64,000 nucleotides of DNA, from positions 1,550,001 to 1,614,000 of the forward strand of contig NZ_CP018346.1 of NCBI RefSeq assembly GCF_001989455.1, in the 5' to 3' direction. This document shows, piece after piece, positions 47,901-57,695 of the stretch. A program made the position numbers and the translations under genes. The stretch is from Prochlorococcus sp. RS04. GTDB lineage: Bacteria > Cyanobacteriota > Cyanobacteriia > PCC-6307 > Cyanobiaceae. Below the pieces are notes generated by a model, which saw only the letters and a list, made by a program, of their open reading frames with translations, was not told the origin of the DNA and made no database searches. Every line of letters begins with the position of its first letter. Position 1 is the first letter of the stretch.

Positions 47901-48436
47901 CTACTCCAAAATCCTTCAGTGGAAGTTACATTATCCTTCGTATAGCCCAGCAAAGTAAGTTTATTTGCTAATTCTTGAATCTCGATTTGAATCCCTTTTT
48001 GCAAATCTAACTTGTTTTCAATTAATAGGTTTTTATTTATTAGATGAGGTTGTAGTGATCTCTCAGTTGATATAACAATATTTAGTTCATTTTTCTCTTT
48101 TTTTATTAATTTGGATAAAACAGTAAGCTGACTAAATTCAATCTCTTTGGATTTATTAATTGATGAGTATGGTAGATGTTCTGTTGGAGGATAATATAAA
48201 ACTGCTTTGTCATTTATACTTTCAAAATAACCAATCCATTTGTAGGCAATTTCTACATTAGGACAAATTAATAATATATTTCTCCCCTCTTTTTTTGCGA
48301 TACTTTCTAATATTATTGATTTTGCATATCTACTTGAACCAACAATATTTAATTCATTATTTTTTGAAATTCTTTTTATTAATTCAGAAGTAATTTGTGA
48401 GTTCGAAATATAATCAACTAAAGTATTTAAACTCAT
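44927..48436 (-). CDS. mfd: transcription-repair coupling factor Mfd
   Basis: 1169 residues, full length. Removes stalled RNA polymerase and recruits UvrA. The CarD-like RNA-polymerase interacting domain is around 490-560 (ISPGDFIVHKNHGIGKFIKIEK). The RecG-like motor has Walker A CGDVGFGKTEVAVRAIFKA near 640, DEEQRFGVRQKEKIK near 740, SATPIPRTL, and YQLRGRVGRSGVQAYAW. The TRCF domain is at the C-terminus. Transcribed alone, diverging from terC. Confidence 0.97.
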   Translation of the reverse strand: MSLNTLVDYISNSQITSELIKRISKNNELNIVGSSRYAKSIILESIAKKEGRNILLICPNVEIAYKWIGYFESINDKAVLYYPPTEHLPYSSINKSKEIEFSQLTVLSKLIKKEKNELNIVISTERSLQPHLINKNLLIENKLDLQKGIQIEIQELANKLTLLGYTKDNVTSTEGFWSRRGEIIDIYPVNNEFPIRLEFFDNVIEKIREYDPNTQKTLESINNIEIIQAGFDLLIKDKLNNLSKNNLFNSEDINKNNLDRYLGIIEEEPSNIIDYINRETILVIDELEDCKKFANNWYLDSESNFDNCTYELNENLKNNDINLEAKPNLHLMFDKILNSLGNFNLIKFYEFESKNNIDNRFLLNDKRLNSYSKNVGKLSNDINKNIKNNEKVWILSAQPLRTSTLLFEHECNVNFLNNPNDIDEAYKSINNSTPLILKNKNNYEIEGFYLPIWKVVLITDRELFSQQFLFNNVFIRRKKRSVNSNINVNKISPGDFIVHKNHGIGKFIKIEKINITGESRDYLVIQYQDGKISIAADQLGSVNRYRSSGKIKPKINKLGGTEWEKIKEKNKKQIKKVAVDILKLYAKREKLKGYIFPEDGPWQDELEESFPYQPTPDQITAVEEIKSDMESDKPMDRLVCGDVGFGKTEVAVRAIFKAITSGKQVILLAPTTILAQQHWRTISNRFSPYPIKVSLLNRFKTVNERKEIYAGLKNNKIDLVVATHQILGKEIEIKNLGLLVIDEEQRFGVRQKEKIKKIKTNIDVLTLSATPIPRTLYMSLSGLRQMSLLNTPPPSRRSIKTYLSEIDMDVIRTAINQELDRGGQIFYVLPRISDIDQAVNKLKNMFPSLKFIIAHGQMNETELENAMIAFNNGEVDLMICTTIIESGLDIPKVNTIIIEDSHKFGLSQLYQLRGRVGRSGVQAYAWLFYPNINKIKDAAKQRLKAIKDFSELGSGYQLAMKDMEIRGVGSLLGEEQSGKVNAIGYDLYIEMLHEAISEISGQEIPEVNDTQIDLPINAFIPATWILNREEKLEAYKSVTECSNNDELTELATDWVNRYGNLPKPVESLIMIMRLKLLAKKCGFNKIKLKKPNILIETKLKNSTFKILKNSLASSVQNKFNFIEGDQFSIITIRGLGATEIQNQIDQLMLWFDSFEREIKNFDKELIKTD

Positions 48437-48507
48437 TTATAACTATCAATCTTGATTACAAATAACCGATACATTATATTAGATTTTATACTGATTGTGG
48501 ATAATAT

Positions 48508-49221
48508 TTGATGGATTCAGCCGCAATAAATTCTTTTATACCCACACTAGATCAGGTAGACAGTTGGTACGAAATCTTTACACTTTTACCAATATTAATT
48601 GCTCTAGAATTATTATTATCGGCAGATAATGCTGTAGCACTAGCTTCTCTTACTAAATCCCTCGATAGTTCAGAATTAAGGTCAAGAGCCTTAAATATTG
48701 GTATAACAATATCTTTATTATTTAGAATTATTCTAATCATATTATCTAATATTCTCCTAAAATTTATTCTCATTAGAGTTTTTGCTGGTTTTTATTTAAT
48801 TTATTTATTCTTCTCTAATGTTTTTTTAAATTCAGATATAGAAAACGCTGAAAATGGGACAGATAATAATAAAAATAATTTTAGGTTCTTAAGGGTTGTA
48901 GCTCTTCTTTCAATTACTGATTTTGCTTTTTCCATAGATAGTATCACTACCGCAGTAGCTATCAGTGATCAATACATATTAATTATATTTGGAGCAGTGA
49001 TTGGAGTATTAGCCTTAAGATTTACATCGGGGATTTTTCTGAAACTTCTTGATATATTTTCTAGATTAGAAACAGCCGGTTACGTAGCGATTTTAATAGT
49101 TGGGATTAAACTTTTACTAAATACGTTAATTAAAGAATCTATTCTTCCAGACTATTATTTTTATTTTTTGATTCTTTTTGCTTTCATTTGGGGATTCTCT
49201 AAAAAAGAATCTAAAACTTAA
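48508..49221 (+). CDS. TerC-family integral membrane protein
   Basis: 237 residues, about seven helices. The family motif ELLLSADNAVALASLTKSL is in the first helix pair, and the second half has VVALLSITDFAFSIDSITTAVAIS with the D-x-x-x-S-x-D-S pattern. TerC homologues move metal ions (Mn2+) or aid thylakoid assembly. It ends overlapping the fmt stop by 4 bases. Confidence 0.9.
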   Translation: MMDSAAINSFIPTLDQVDSWYEIFTLLPILIALELLLSADNAVALASLTKSLDSSELRSRALNIGITISLLFRIILIILSNILLKFILIRVFAGFYLIYLFFSNVFLNSDIENAENGTDNNKNNFRFLRVVALLSITDFAFSIDSITTAVAISDQYILIIFGAVIGVLALRFTSGIFLKLLDIFSRLETAGYVAILIVGIKLLLNTLIKESILPDYYFYFLILFAFIWGFSKKESKT

Positions 49222-50204
49222 TCTGAGAGATATTCACCTACTGATGGCTTTAGCTGTTGTATCAATTGCTTTTTGCTAGATATGTTTTTGCCTTCAAGTT
49301 TTGCTTCTAACAAAAGAATCGGTTCAGTTTTAGTTGAAATTATTATTCCTTCATTTTCTATTACAGCAAGAATAATACCTGGTCTTGAATAATTGCTCAT
49401 GAAAAGGTATTTTTCATTTTTAATTTCATCACTACTCAAAACTTTGATTTTAAGTATTTTTAGGTTCTTACCTTTAAAAGTTGTATTTGCTCGTGGGTAT
49501 AATCCTTTTATTTTTTGAGAAATTTCAATTGCCTCATTACCCCAATCAACTCTAAAGTCTGATTTTTCAATCATTCTTGCATAAGTAATTTCTCTTCCAA
49601 GGGAAGTTTGTTTTGTTAATTTGGAATTAGTATTTTTATAAATATTTTCTTCGAGAAGTGATGTGGCATTTATAAATAATTTTGCAGATAAAATACTAAG
49701 TTTTTCCGATAGTGTTTTTAAATTATCGTCATTACCAATTTTAATTTTGTCTTCTAATAATAAGTCGCCAGTATCTAGTCCCTCATCCATTTTCATAATT
49801 CCTACACCAGTAAATTCATCGCCTTTTATTAGTGACCATTGGATCGGGGCTGCGCCACGCCATCTTGGAAGCAATGAAGCATGTGCGTTCCAACATCCAA
49901 ATTTTGGGATTTCCAATATCTCTTTGGGTAATATTTTCCCGTAAGCTATAACAATAAATAAATCACAAGATAGCGATTTAAGTTCATTTATAAAATGTAT
50001 ATTGTCCCTGATTTTTGCTGGAGTATAAATTTTTATAGATTCTTGCTCGGCAAAGCTTTTAACAGGTGAGGATATTAATTTATTTCCCCTAGATCTTTTC
50101 TTATCGGGTTGGCTAACTACTCCAATTACCTCGTGCTTAGATTTAATAAAAATATCAAGGCTCGCAATTGAATATTCAGGTGTTCCCCAGAATATTATTC
50201 TCAC
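49218..50204 (-). CDS. fmt: methionyl-tRNA formyltransferase
   Basis: 328 residues. Formylates initiator Met-tRNA, which is encoded at 26318-26394. Blocks: FWGTPEYSIASLDIF, GVVSQPDKKRSRGNKL, the catalytic core WNAHASLLPRWRGAAPIQWSLIKGDEFTGVGIMKMDEGLDTGDLL, and ARMIEKSDFRVDW in the C-terminal domain. It overlaps the tldE-type gene by 4 bases, forming a tldD-tldE-fmt operon. Confidence 0.97.
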   Translation of the reverse strand: MRIIFWGTPEYSIASLDIFIKSKHEVIGVVSQPDKKRSRGNKLISSPVKSFAEQESIKIYTPAKIRDNIHFINELKSLSCDLFIVIAYGKILPKEILEIPKFGCWNAHASLLPRWRGAAPIQWSLIKGDEFTGVGIMKMDEGLDTGDLLLEDKIKIGNDDNLKTLSEKLSILSAKLFINATSLLEENIYKNTNSKLTKQTSLGREITYARMIEKSDFRVDWGNEAIEISQKIKGLYPRANTTFKGKNLKILKIKVLSSDEIKNEKYLFMSNYSRPGIILAVIENEGIIISTKTEPILLLEAKLEGKNISSKKQLIQQLKPSVGEYLSD

Positions 50205-51553
50205 GCGTCACCAGTTATTGATAATTCATCTACCCATATATGTGGAGAAATTCCACTTGTTGTTACTTCTTGGTTTGATTCAATATTTACTATATTCTTC
50301 AAAAGATATTTGATATCGCCCGCAACAGTAGCAGATTCTATTGAGATTTTTTTACCATTTTTATAGAGCCATCCATCAAATGGAAGAGAGAATGAACCTT
50401 GACTTGCCCTGACACCTGCATGTATAGCATTTAATTCTTCAATATAAACAAATTCCCCTTCATAAGTTGAGTGATCTAATGATGTTTTTAGATCTGCGTT
50501 TTTCTCTGATTTCTCAACTACTATCCAATCAGGAGATACTGAGACTTTTGATCCTAGTCCAGCATGTCCTGTGGGGATTGTTTTAAATATTCTTGCAGTT
50601 GATTCAGAATGTATAAAATTTTGAAGTCTCCCTTTGTTAATTAAACATAGTCTTTTGGTAGGAGTTCCCTCTCCATCAAATGGTGATGAAGAAATATTTT
50701 TTTCGTGAAGTCCATCATCATAAATATTAAGTGCTTCTGTAGAAAGTTTCTCTCCTATAGAATTTTTATTAGATAAGCTAACTCCATCTAAAATGCTCCT
50801 AGCATTAAACATTGAACTAAAGGCATTTATGATCGTTAAAAAAGACTCTGGTGAAAAACATATTAAATATTTATCAGTTTTGATAGATGAATAATTTAAA
50901 TGAGAAATTGTTTTATTAGAAGCGTCTTTGATACACGACTCTATGTCTATATCTTCAACTCCATATCCAAGTTTTACAGAACCCGAGCTACGAGGTTTCT
51001 TATCTTTCTCTTCTGCTCTTGCATATAAATAAAGTGCAGCTTGACTTTTGGTATAGCTCCGAAAGGCACCATCACTATTTGCATAAACTCTCTCATAAAA
51101 ACTCTCAGAAAGACCATTATACGGAACAGATTTTATGGATTCATGGCTTTCTAATAGTTTTACTTCCGCTTCTCTTAAAAGAGTAAGTAATTTTTTTATT
51201 CCAACAGGATTTCTTTTTTTTGAGTCCTTAACTTCAATAGGATCTTTGGCTAGTGGTGAGAATTCTGTTATTTCATTCTTGTTACCAAAATCTGATGCGA
51301 TATTTGCTTGATTTAGAGCTTTTTTAATGCCAGATTCACTGATATCACTAGTTGTTGTAATACCAACTAAATTAGATTCGTTCCAAACTCTTATAGTTAA
51401 AATTTGCTTTTCTGATGCCTTAAGTTGTTTAGCCTCACCTTTATCTACTTGTACAGAATAATCATTAGAAAAGCTTGCACCATAATCCCACTTTTTAAGA
51501 TTTAGAGAATCTGCAGCTTCAGAGATTTGAATAGTAATTTCTTTTGAATTCAT
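50201..51553 (-). CDS. TldE/PmbA-type protease subunit
   Basis: 450 residues. Partner of TldD in the heterodimeric metalloprotease that processes small peptides. Lacks the HExxxH motif, as usual for TldE. Seen are EARQLKASEKQILTIRVW-type N-terminal region, the middle FDGEGTPTKRLCLINKGRLQNFIHSESTAR and the end GSFSLPFDGWLYKNGK ... GISPHIWVDELSITGDA. Two bases after tldD. Confidence 0.88.
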   Translation of the reverse strand: MNSKEITIQISEAADSLNLKKWDYGASFSNDYSVQVDKGEAKQLKASEKQILTIRVWNESNLVGITTTSDISESGIKKALNQANIASDFGNKNEITEFSPLAKDPIEVKDSKKRNPVGIKKLLTLLREAEVKLLESHESIKSVPYNGLSESFYERVYANSDGAFRSYTKSQAALYLYARAEEKDKKPRSSGSVKLGYGVEDIDIESCIKDASNKTISHLNYSSIKTDKYLICFSPESFLTIINAFSSMFNARSILDGVSLSNKNSIGEKLSTEALNIYDDGLHEKNISSSPFDGEGTPTKRLCLINKGRLQNFIHSESTARIFKTIPTGHAGLGSKVSVSPDWIVVEKSEKNADLKTSLDHSTYEGEFVYIEELNAIHAGVRASQGSFSLPFDGWLYKNGKKISIESATVAGDIKYLLKNIVNIESNQEVTTSGISPHIWVDELSITGDA

Positions 51554-51555
51554 TC

Positions 51556-52980
51556 CTATCTTCCTCCAACAGTGATTGAATCAACCTTAATATGAGGTTG
51601 GCCAACAGTTACATTGACACTTCCACTGATAGATCCACAAAATCCAGGCGCTAATTCGAGGTCATTTCCACACATTGATATTTTTGGCATAACTTCTTTT
51701 GCCTCACCAATCAAAGTTGCTCCCTTTACTGGATTAGTTAATTTTCCATTTTTAATAAGATATCCTTCTTCTACTGCAAAATTAAATTGTCCTGTAGCAC
51801 CTACACTGCCACCACCCATTGATTTGCAGTAAAGACCATCACTAATACTGTTGATTAAATCCTCTTTTGAGTGCTCACCTTTAGCTATATAAGTATTTCT
51901 CATTCGTGAAGCTGCAGCAAAAGAATAATTTTGTCTTCTTCCACTTCCTGTTCTTTTATGGCCAGTTCTTAATTCACCTGCCCTGTCAGATATGAATTTT
52001 TTTAAAATTCCATCTTTTATAAGAACTGATTTTTCGGGTTCCATACCTTCATCATCTACTGATAATGAACCAAAGGATCCTTCTGAAATTCCTTCGTCTA
52101 TTGCTGTTACAGATTCATGTGCAATTTTTTCATTCAATTTGTTCTCAAATGGGGTTGTTCCTCTCTCTATTTGAGTCGTTTCAAGTAAATGACCGCAGGC
52201 TTCGTGGAATATAACGCCACCAAATTTATTAGCTAATACAACAGGCATTTGTCCCGCATCGACATAATCTGCGTACAACATGTTCATTGAGCTTTCAAAT
52301 ACATCATTAGCTGCTTTTTCGTTATCCCATAATCTGAATTCATGAGGCATTCCTGACGATCCAAATCTTCTACTTCCACTAGATCTATATTGGGCATCAC
52401 TAGCAATCACGTTGAGTCCAACTGTTTGATGCAACCTAATATCTGAGACATAGGTTCCATCGCTGGAGGCTATAATTACTTCCTGTAGATTTCTAGAGTA
52501 ACTTCCTTTTCTAGTTATTATTTTATTATTTTTTTTTAGAGACTTCGTGCTGACTAATAGTTTTTCACTTATCTCATGTATAGATGGGACTTCATTAATC
52601 CATTTTTTCTTAGATAAACTATAGTCCCTATGTTTATCAAGACCGTTAAATACTTCTATTTTTTTATTATCTGTTATGTCTAACATCTCAATAGCCTGAG
52701 ATACCGACCTCATCAAGCCATTCTTTGTTAAATCATTTGTACTTACAAAACCATCCTTTTTATCTTTGAAGATTCTAATACCAGCACCTCTTCCAAATGA
52801 TGGACTTACACTTGTAATGAAATCCTCTTCAGCTAGAACGCTTGAGTTGTCTGTATTCTCTATAAATATTTCTACAAAATCAGCACCAAGTCCAATTCCG
52901 TAGAAAATGATTTCTTCTAATAAATCTTTATTGCAACTACCAAAAACGATTTCATTTGATTTGATTTGTGACGAAAGCAT
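51556..52980 (-). CDS. tldD: TldD-type metalloprotease subunit
   Basis: 474 residues. The zinc-protease motif GVIFHEACGHLLETTQIERG (HExxxH) lies near residue 260, followed by DDEGMEPEKSVLIKDGILKKFISDR and the GSISGSVNVTVGQPHIKVDSITVGG end. First gene of the tldD-tldE-fmt group. It works with the next gene to cut unstructured peptides. Confidence 0.93.
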   Translation of the reverse strand: MLSSQIKSNEIVFGSCNKDLLEEIIFYGIGLGADFVEIFIENTDNSSVLAEEDFITSVSPSFGRGAGIRIFKDKKDGFVSTNDLTKNGLMRSVSQAIEMLDITDNKKIEVFNGLDKHRDYSLSKKKWINEVPSIHEISEKLLVSTKSLKKNNKIITRKGSYSRNLQEVIIASSDGTYVSDIRLHQTVGLNVIASDAQYRSSGSRRFGSSGMPHEFRLWDNEKAANDVFESSMNMLYADYVDAGQMPVVLANKFGGVIFHEACGHLLETTQIERGTTPFENKLNEKIAHESVTAIDEGISEGSFGSLSVDDEGMEPEKSVLIKDGILKKFISDRAGELRTGHKRTGSGRRQNYSFAAASRMRNTYIAKGEHSKEDLINSISDGLYCKSMGGGSVGATGQFNFAVEEGYLIKNGKLTNPVKGATLIGEAKEVMPKISMCGNDLELAPGFCGSISGSVNVTVGQPHIKVDSITVGGR

Positions 52981-53011
52981 ATGAGTCTATAAATCTTCTC
53001 TGGATTAAAGA

Positions 53012-54184
53012 TTATCTAATCGAAGGTTGGAAATCTTTGCTATCAAGAGGTTTTAATAAGTATAGTCTTAATAGCTGGTAACCGTTTGATAAATATTTAG
53101 GTAATTTTTTAAAAGTTTTAGATACTTTATTTCCATCACTGTTTGCAATATCAGAAAGAACCTTATTATTCTCTACTATTTTATCTAATCTGCCATAAAA
53201 AGATTTATCATAAACGTCCATTACTACAGGGAAAACTCTAGCTGCAGTTTCATTTGTTTTATTAATAACAAACTGGTCGTAATCTCTGGCATCTAAACCT
53301 AAAGAACTGTAGAAATCTTTTTTAATTCCCAAATCCCTTGCATACATAGTTGCAAATACAGCTAATAGAAAGAACCTAGACCATAACTTGGATGTTAATG
53401 GAAGATTATTCAAGAAATATCTAAACCTATGGAAGTAGTCGAATAATGGGTGTGTAAAAGTAGAGCCGCCAATGGTAATTTTTTGACTTAATGATTTAAC
53501 AGTACGTGGCTGTGCTTTCATTAATGCGTCAAAGAAATCCCCATGTCTATTTTCATCTTGACACCAATTTTCAAAGTAATTAAATAGTGGAAAAATTTTG
53601 CTATCAGGGTTCTTTTCGAGATGCCTATAAATTGCTATATATCTCCAATAACCTATTTTTTCGGATAAATAAGTAGCGTAAAAAATACTTCTTGGAGGGA
53701 AATAAGTGTAATCTTTATTGGCTGTTAAAAAACCTAAATCTAACTGAAGTCCAAAGTCACTCATAGATTTATTCAAGAAACCTGCATGTCTAGCTTCGTC
53801 TCTGGCCATATGGGCAAAACATTCGGCAAGAAGAGGGTTTTTGACTTTAATCCTTTTGCTAAGCTCCTTGTAAAGTAAAAAACCTGAAAATTCTGAAGTA
53901 CAACTTCCCTCGAGAAAATCAACAAAAAGCTCTCTTGTCTCAGGATCTAATTTATCTGCAGCGCCTTCAAATTCACTATTTCTTACAAAATGATGTCTAT
54001 TGTAATCTTTCCTAAATTCCTCACATATAGCTTCCAATTCCTCCTCGTTTATTGATAAATCCATATTTTCCATAGCCTCAAAGTCTGTTGTATAGAATCT
54101 TGGAGACAAAATTGTTTCTTTTGCTGGTATCTTTCCATTATTAATATCTTTTTTATTTTTTGATTCAACAGTTGATTGAGCCAT
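53012..54184 (-). CDS. acsF: Mg-protoporphyrin IX monomethyl ester oxidative cyclase
   Basis: 390 residues. Forms the fifth ring of chlorophyll with O2. The diiron ferritin-like core: [35 protein letters not shown] (E-x-x-H), and [20 protein letters not shown] (E-N-R-H). [33 protein letters not shown] is the typical N-terminus. It has an 80-base upstream gap and is separated from tldD by 31 bases. Confidence 0.97.
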   Translation of the reverse strand: MAQSTVESKNKKDINNGKIPAKETILSPRFYTTDFEAMENMDLSINEEELEAICEEFRKDYNRHHFVRNSEFEGAADKLDPETRELFVDFLEGSCTSEFSGFLLYKELSKRIKVKNPLLAECFAHMARDEARHAGFLNKSMSDFGLQLDLGFLTANKDYTYFPPRSIFYATYLSEKIGYWRYIAIYRHLEKNPDSKIFPLFNYFENWCQDENRHGDFFDALMKAQPRTVKSLSQKITIGGSTFTHPLFDYFHRFRYFLNNLPLTSKLWSRFFLLAVFATMYARDLGIKKDFYSSLGLDARDYDQFVINKTNETAARVFPVVMDVYDKSFYGRLDKIVENNKVLSDIANSDGNKVSKTFKKLPKYLSNGYQLLRLYLLKPLDSKDFQPSIR

Positions 54185-54264
54185 TTTTTATTCGGTTTAT
54201 TAATACTATTATTTACTATGATTTGTATTTTCGAGGGAAAAGTTAACTTGGTGTTATTGTTTTT

Positions 54265-54831
54265 CTAATTAACTCCTATTAACTTTTGCCCATTCAATCT
54301 TTGAAGTACTCTTGAAATTATTAATTTTAGGGTAATCCTTTTTTCATCAATAAGAAAAGATTCAATAATACTGGGTTGTTGATTAGGTTTTGATAAAGAA
54401 ATACTTTTTAATGAACTAATGTCATCTCTCTCAAAGGATAACCAAAAGTTACATGTATCTTTAATTTCACAATTTATTACCCAACATTTATCTCCAGCAA
54501 TAGGTCTATTTGTGTTAGTGAGTTTAATATTGTTTATTTCTAATCCTCTTTGATTAATTTCCTCAGTAAGTGAAGGAATTAGGTGTATGTTAATAAATTC
54601 TTGGAAAGGCTTTTTCTCTACTGGGAGTTCTTTTTTGGGTTTTGTTATAGGTTTTTCGGGGGTATTATTTTCATTTTTTATAACAACTTTAGTAGCAGAA
54701 TCACCATTATTTATGTCTATATTGATAACTTTTTCTGATTTAGGTACTTTTATTTCCTCAGAGTTTGATTTAGTAGTATTGTCAGATATTTCTTTATTTA
54801 ATTTATTATTTTTGTCTAAATTTTCTTCCAT
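54265..54831 (-). CDS. DUF2996 family protein
   Basis: 188 residues. The N-terminal 80 are acidic and low complexity; the C-terminal domain is KKPFQEFINIHLIPSLTEEINQRGLEIN, AGDKCWVINCEIKDTCNFWLSFE and SIIESFLIDEKRITLKLIISRVLQRLNGQKLIG, matching DUF2996. Cyanobacterial; function unknown. Upstream of acsF on the same strand. Confidence 0.8.
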   Translation of the reverse strand: MEENLDKNNKLNKEISDNTTKSNSEEIKVPKSEKVINIDINNGDSATKVVIKNENNTPEKPITKPKKELPVEKKPFQEFINIHLIPSLTEEINQRGLEINNIKLTNTNRPIAGDKCWVINCEIKDTCNFWLSFERDDISSLKSISLSKPNQQPSIIESFLIDEKRITLKLIISRVLQRLNGQKLIGVN

Positions 54832-54890
54832 AAAAAAAAGTGTTTACTCCATTATAAATTAAAAAAACATTTTTTAATTAATTTATTTTT

Positions 54891-55334
54891 CTACCAATCA
54901 TTATCTGCATTATCCCAGTCATCTTTAATATCTTGATTTGAATAACTTTGATCTTTTTTTAAATTATTATCATTCATATTTTTGACTACTCTGTAATTAA
55001 CAGAAATTGTTGGTTGAGTTTCTCTAATATCCCTTTGTGGCGGCATCTCAACGTTTGGTTCCATTTCTTCCTCATTATTATTAGATACAAAATCATCTTC
55101 CACATTTTCGAAAGTATTTTTTCTGAAATTAGTACTAATAATTGTTGTATTCAATAAAGTGCTTACAAATAAACCAGAAAAAAACGAAATACTGATTAAC
55201 TTACCTATACTTACTTCTTGAAGGGTCCATTTTAAGTATCTATATGAAGTCTTCTGATTATTATTTGTATATAATAAAATTTGAAAAATTATTATTAAAA
55301 AAAGAGTTAAAAGTAAATATTTTTTCTTAAACAT
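54891..55334 (-). CDS. membrane protein with acidic C-terminus
   Basis: 147 residues. Two hydrophobic helices (about 6-22 and 43-63) followed by an acidic tail ending KDDWDNADNDW. Seemingly a cyanobacterial family; not identified by name. Confidence 0.65.
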   Translation of the reverse strand: MFKKKYLLLTLFLIIIFQILLYTNNNQKTSYRYLKWTLQEVSIGKLISISFFSGLFVSTLLNTTIISTNFRKNTFENVEDDFVSNNNEEEMEPNVEMPPQRDIRETQPTISVNYRVVKNMNDNNLKKDQSYSNQDIKDDWDNADNDW

Positions 55335-55400
55335 AATTATAAAATGTTAGCTTAATTTTTTTTGGTTAATATTTCCATAATATATTTTGTGAAAATTTCT

Positions 55401-57623
55401 TTATGTTAATTCTAAATCAATTTGATATTTAAGAATATCGACTTTTATTATTTTTACTTCTATTGCATCTCCAACTTTATATGATTTTTTAGATTTTCTT
55501 CCAATCAATAGATTTTGCCTTGACCTGTATTCATACCAATCATTATTAAGAGTGCTTACGTGTACTAAACCCTCTACATTTAGTTCTGATATCTCAACAA
55601 AGAAACCATATGTTTGCACTGATAAAATAAACCCACTATAAATATTACCTAGTAATTTTTCTGCTTTTCTTACTTTTTTTATATTTATCAAATTAGATTT
55701 ATATTGGTTAACTTTGTACTTGAATTCATTAAGTTTATCTATCACAAACTTGTTAAATAATATTTCTAGATTTTTTGATGTTGATGAATTAAATATATCC
55801 CAATTTACTAGGTCTAATGAATTACTTTCCGATATATTGATTGCATCAATATTACTTTTCTTTGATTTCTTACCATTTATTATCATATTAAAAATACAGT
55901 ACTGGTTAATTAGATTAATGAAGTCAAATCCAGGAACTGTCCATGGAGAAATAAATAATTTTTCTGATTCATCATTATCAGGATCATTAGATATCAACCT
56001 TATTTCATTGTCCTTAAATTCATTAATTAGAAGTTTATGTAAGATTCTTTTTTTATTATCGTCGTCACATAATTTAATTACTTGACTAAATGTCAAATTG
56101 CCATCTTCATTAAGCTCTACATCATTATCAATAAATTCTGAATATTTGATAATTTCATTAGCATTAATGTGATCTATTTCATTTGAAGTGTATCCTGCAC
56201 TTTTTAAACCATATTGATTTGAATGTTTGAACCATATTAAATTAGCTTCATATAGTATTGGTGAAAGGTAAGTTTGGCAATCTTCTTTATTTAATGTTTC
56301 AAAATATCCTTTTGAATATTCAGCTGGATTGTGAATAAAAAATTCTTCTAGTGCTTCAATCTTATTCAGTGGCGCAGGAATTTCCACCTTACCCTCCAAA
56401 AGATGGTTTTCTCTGAATGAACATGAAATTTCTAGTATTTTATCTAAATCGTCGACATATTCCTTTATAGGTTTTAATACCCGAGAGGTTATTCTTGATT
56501 TGCTTTTTCTAGATAGAAGCGCGTCAGTATGATCACTTCCAACAATAAGAGTGCATTTAACTAAAGTAAGATGAAATGACCAATCAATTATTTCATTATC
56601 ACTATTTAAATTTACACAGAGGCTTATTGCTTCATTCTTTTCGCCAAATTTAAATTCAGAATCATTTCTTATGGCTTCACCAAGGTGGTTTTGCCAATCA
56701 TTTAATAAGGGTAATGATTCAAAGCCTTTGAAAAATATTTCTAGAGATTTTTTACTATTAAGATCTACTCTTTCTGCAAGATTATTTGTATGTATCCATA
56801 ATTTAGTATTTTTATTTTTTCCATGCTCTATTTGTATCATTGGGAGCATTGGAGAGTTATTAGAATTCCAACTTTTGAATAAATAAGAGTTTTTATCTGT
56901 AAGGTCTATTCTCTCCCTTTGTTCTATTTTTTTTGATTCAATATTATTTAAATCGTATGATTTAACGATATTGCTTTTAGATAGAACAAATTCTGTATCA
57001 TAGTCTTCATTATTGTTTAGTTTTAGTTCTTTTATCACATGACCTAGTCCTTCTTCTTGACCTATGGGGAATCTATCAATCTCAACTTTTACTATATTCT
57101 TTTTGTCTGGATTGAAAGTGTATTTTTCATTCTCTTTTGGAAGTTTAATTTTAGAAAGGATCCTATCGTCAATTGGGATTCCATATACATCATTGTTTAT
57201 TATTTCTACTTTAGAAAGAAGTATTTGATTTGATCTTTCAAGAATACAATCAACTATTCCTTCAGGTGATCTTCTTCTATATCCCTCTTTTATTATCCTT
57301 ACTAAAACTTTATCTCCATTCCATGCATGGTTAAGTAGATTTTCTTTAATGTAGATATCTTCTTTGTCTTTTCCTCTCACAGCAAAGCAATAGCCTTTGC
57401 TACTACATCTTATTTTGGCGACAAGATGATCATTATCCTTTATGCATGTATATTCATCATTTTCATTTTTATTAATTATTTCAAGTGTTTTTAGAGCTGT
57501 TAAAGCAATATCTAATTTATCTTTATCAGATTTCTTTGTTATTTTTAATAATCTGCATAATTTTTTATATTCTAACCCATCTGACTGATTAAGATTATCA
57601 ATTATTGAAGATGATGTGAACAT
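55401..57623 (-). CDS. RNase II-family protein without visible catalytic residues (Zam-like)
   Basis: 740 residues with the full RNase II/R layout: an N-terminal cold-shock-like domain (GYCFAVRGKDKEDIYIKEN ... GDKVLVRIIKEGYRRRSPEGIVDCILER), a central RNB-like domain, and a C-terminal S1 domain (GFILSVQTYGFFVEISELNVEGLVHVSTL). In active enzymes the RNB domain has a T-I-D-G-x-x-A-x-D-x-D-D-A run after R-V-D-L-T. Here, after RIDLTD (238-243), the text is SYLFKSWNSNNSPMLPMIQIEHG, with no aspartates. The S-P-x-R-R-Y-x-D-L motif reads SPWTVPGFDFINL. It probably binds RNA without cutting it. Confidence 0.85.
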   Translation of the reverse strand: MFTSSSIIDNLNQSDGLEYKKLCRLLKITKKSDKDKLDIALTALKTLEIINKNENDEYTCIKDNDHLVAKIRCSSKGYCFAVRGKDKEDIYIKENLLNHAWNGDKVLVRIIKEGYRRRSPEGIVDCILERSNQILLSKVEIINNDVYGIPIDDRILSKIKLPKENEKYTFNPDKKNIVKVEIDRFPIGQEEGLGHVIKELKLNNNEDYDTEFVLSKSNIVKSYDLNNIESKKIEQRERIDLTDKNSYLFKSWNSNNSPMLPMIQIEHGKNKNTKLWIHTNNLAERVDLNSKKSLEIFFKGFESLPLLNDWQNHLGEAIRNDSEFKFGEKNEAISLCVNLNSDNEIIDWSFHLTLVKCTLIVGSDHTDALLSRKSKSRITSRVLKPIKEYVDDLDKILEISCSFRENHLLEGKVEIPAPLNKIEALEEFFIHNPAEYSKGYFETLNKEDCQTYLSPILYEANLIWFKHSNQYGLKSAGYTSNEIDHINANEIIKYSEFIDNDVELNEDGNLTFSQVIKLCDDDNKKRILHKLLINEFKDNEIRLISNDPDNDESEKLFISPWTVPGFDFINLINQYCIFNMIINGKKSKKSNIDAINISESNSLDLVNWDIFNSSTSKNLEILFNKFVIDKLNEFKYKVNQYKSNLINIKKVRKAEKLLGNIYSGFILSVQTYGFFVEISELNVEGLVHVSTLNNDWYEYRSRQNLLIGRKSKKSYKVGDAIEVKIIKVDILKYQIDLELT

Positions 57624-57695
57624 GATCTAAATAAAATTATAAATCAATTTAGGGGTATACACTTCATTATTACACCTTATTATCCAAGCTTAAAA

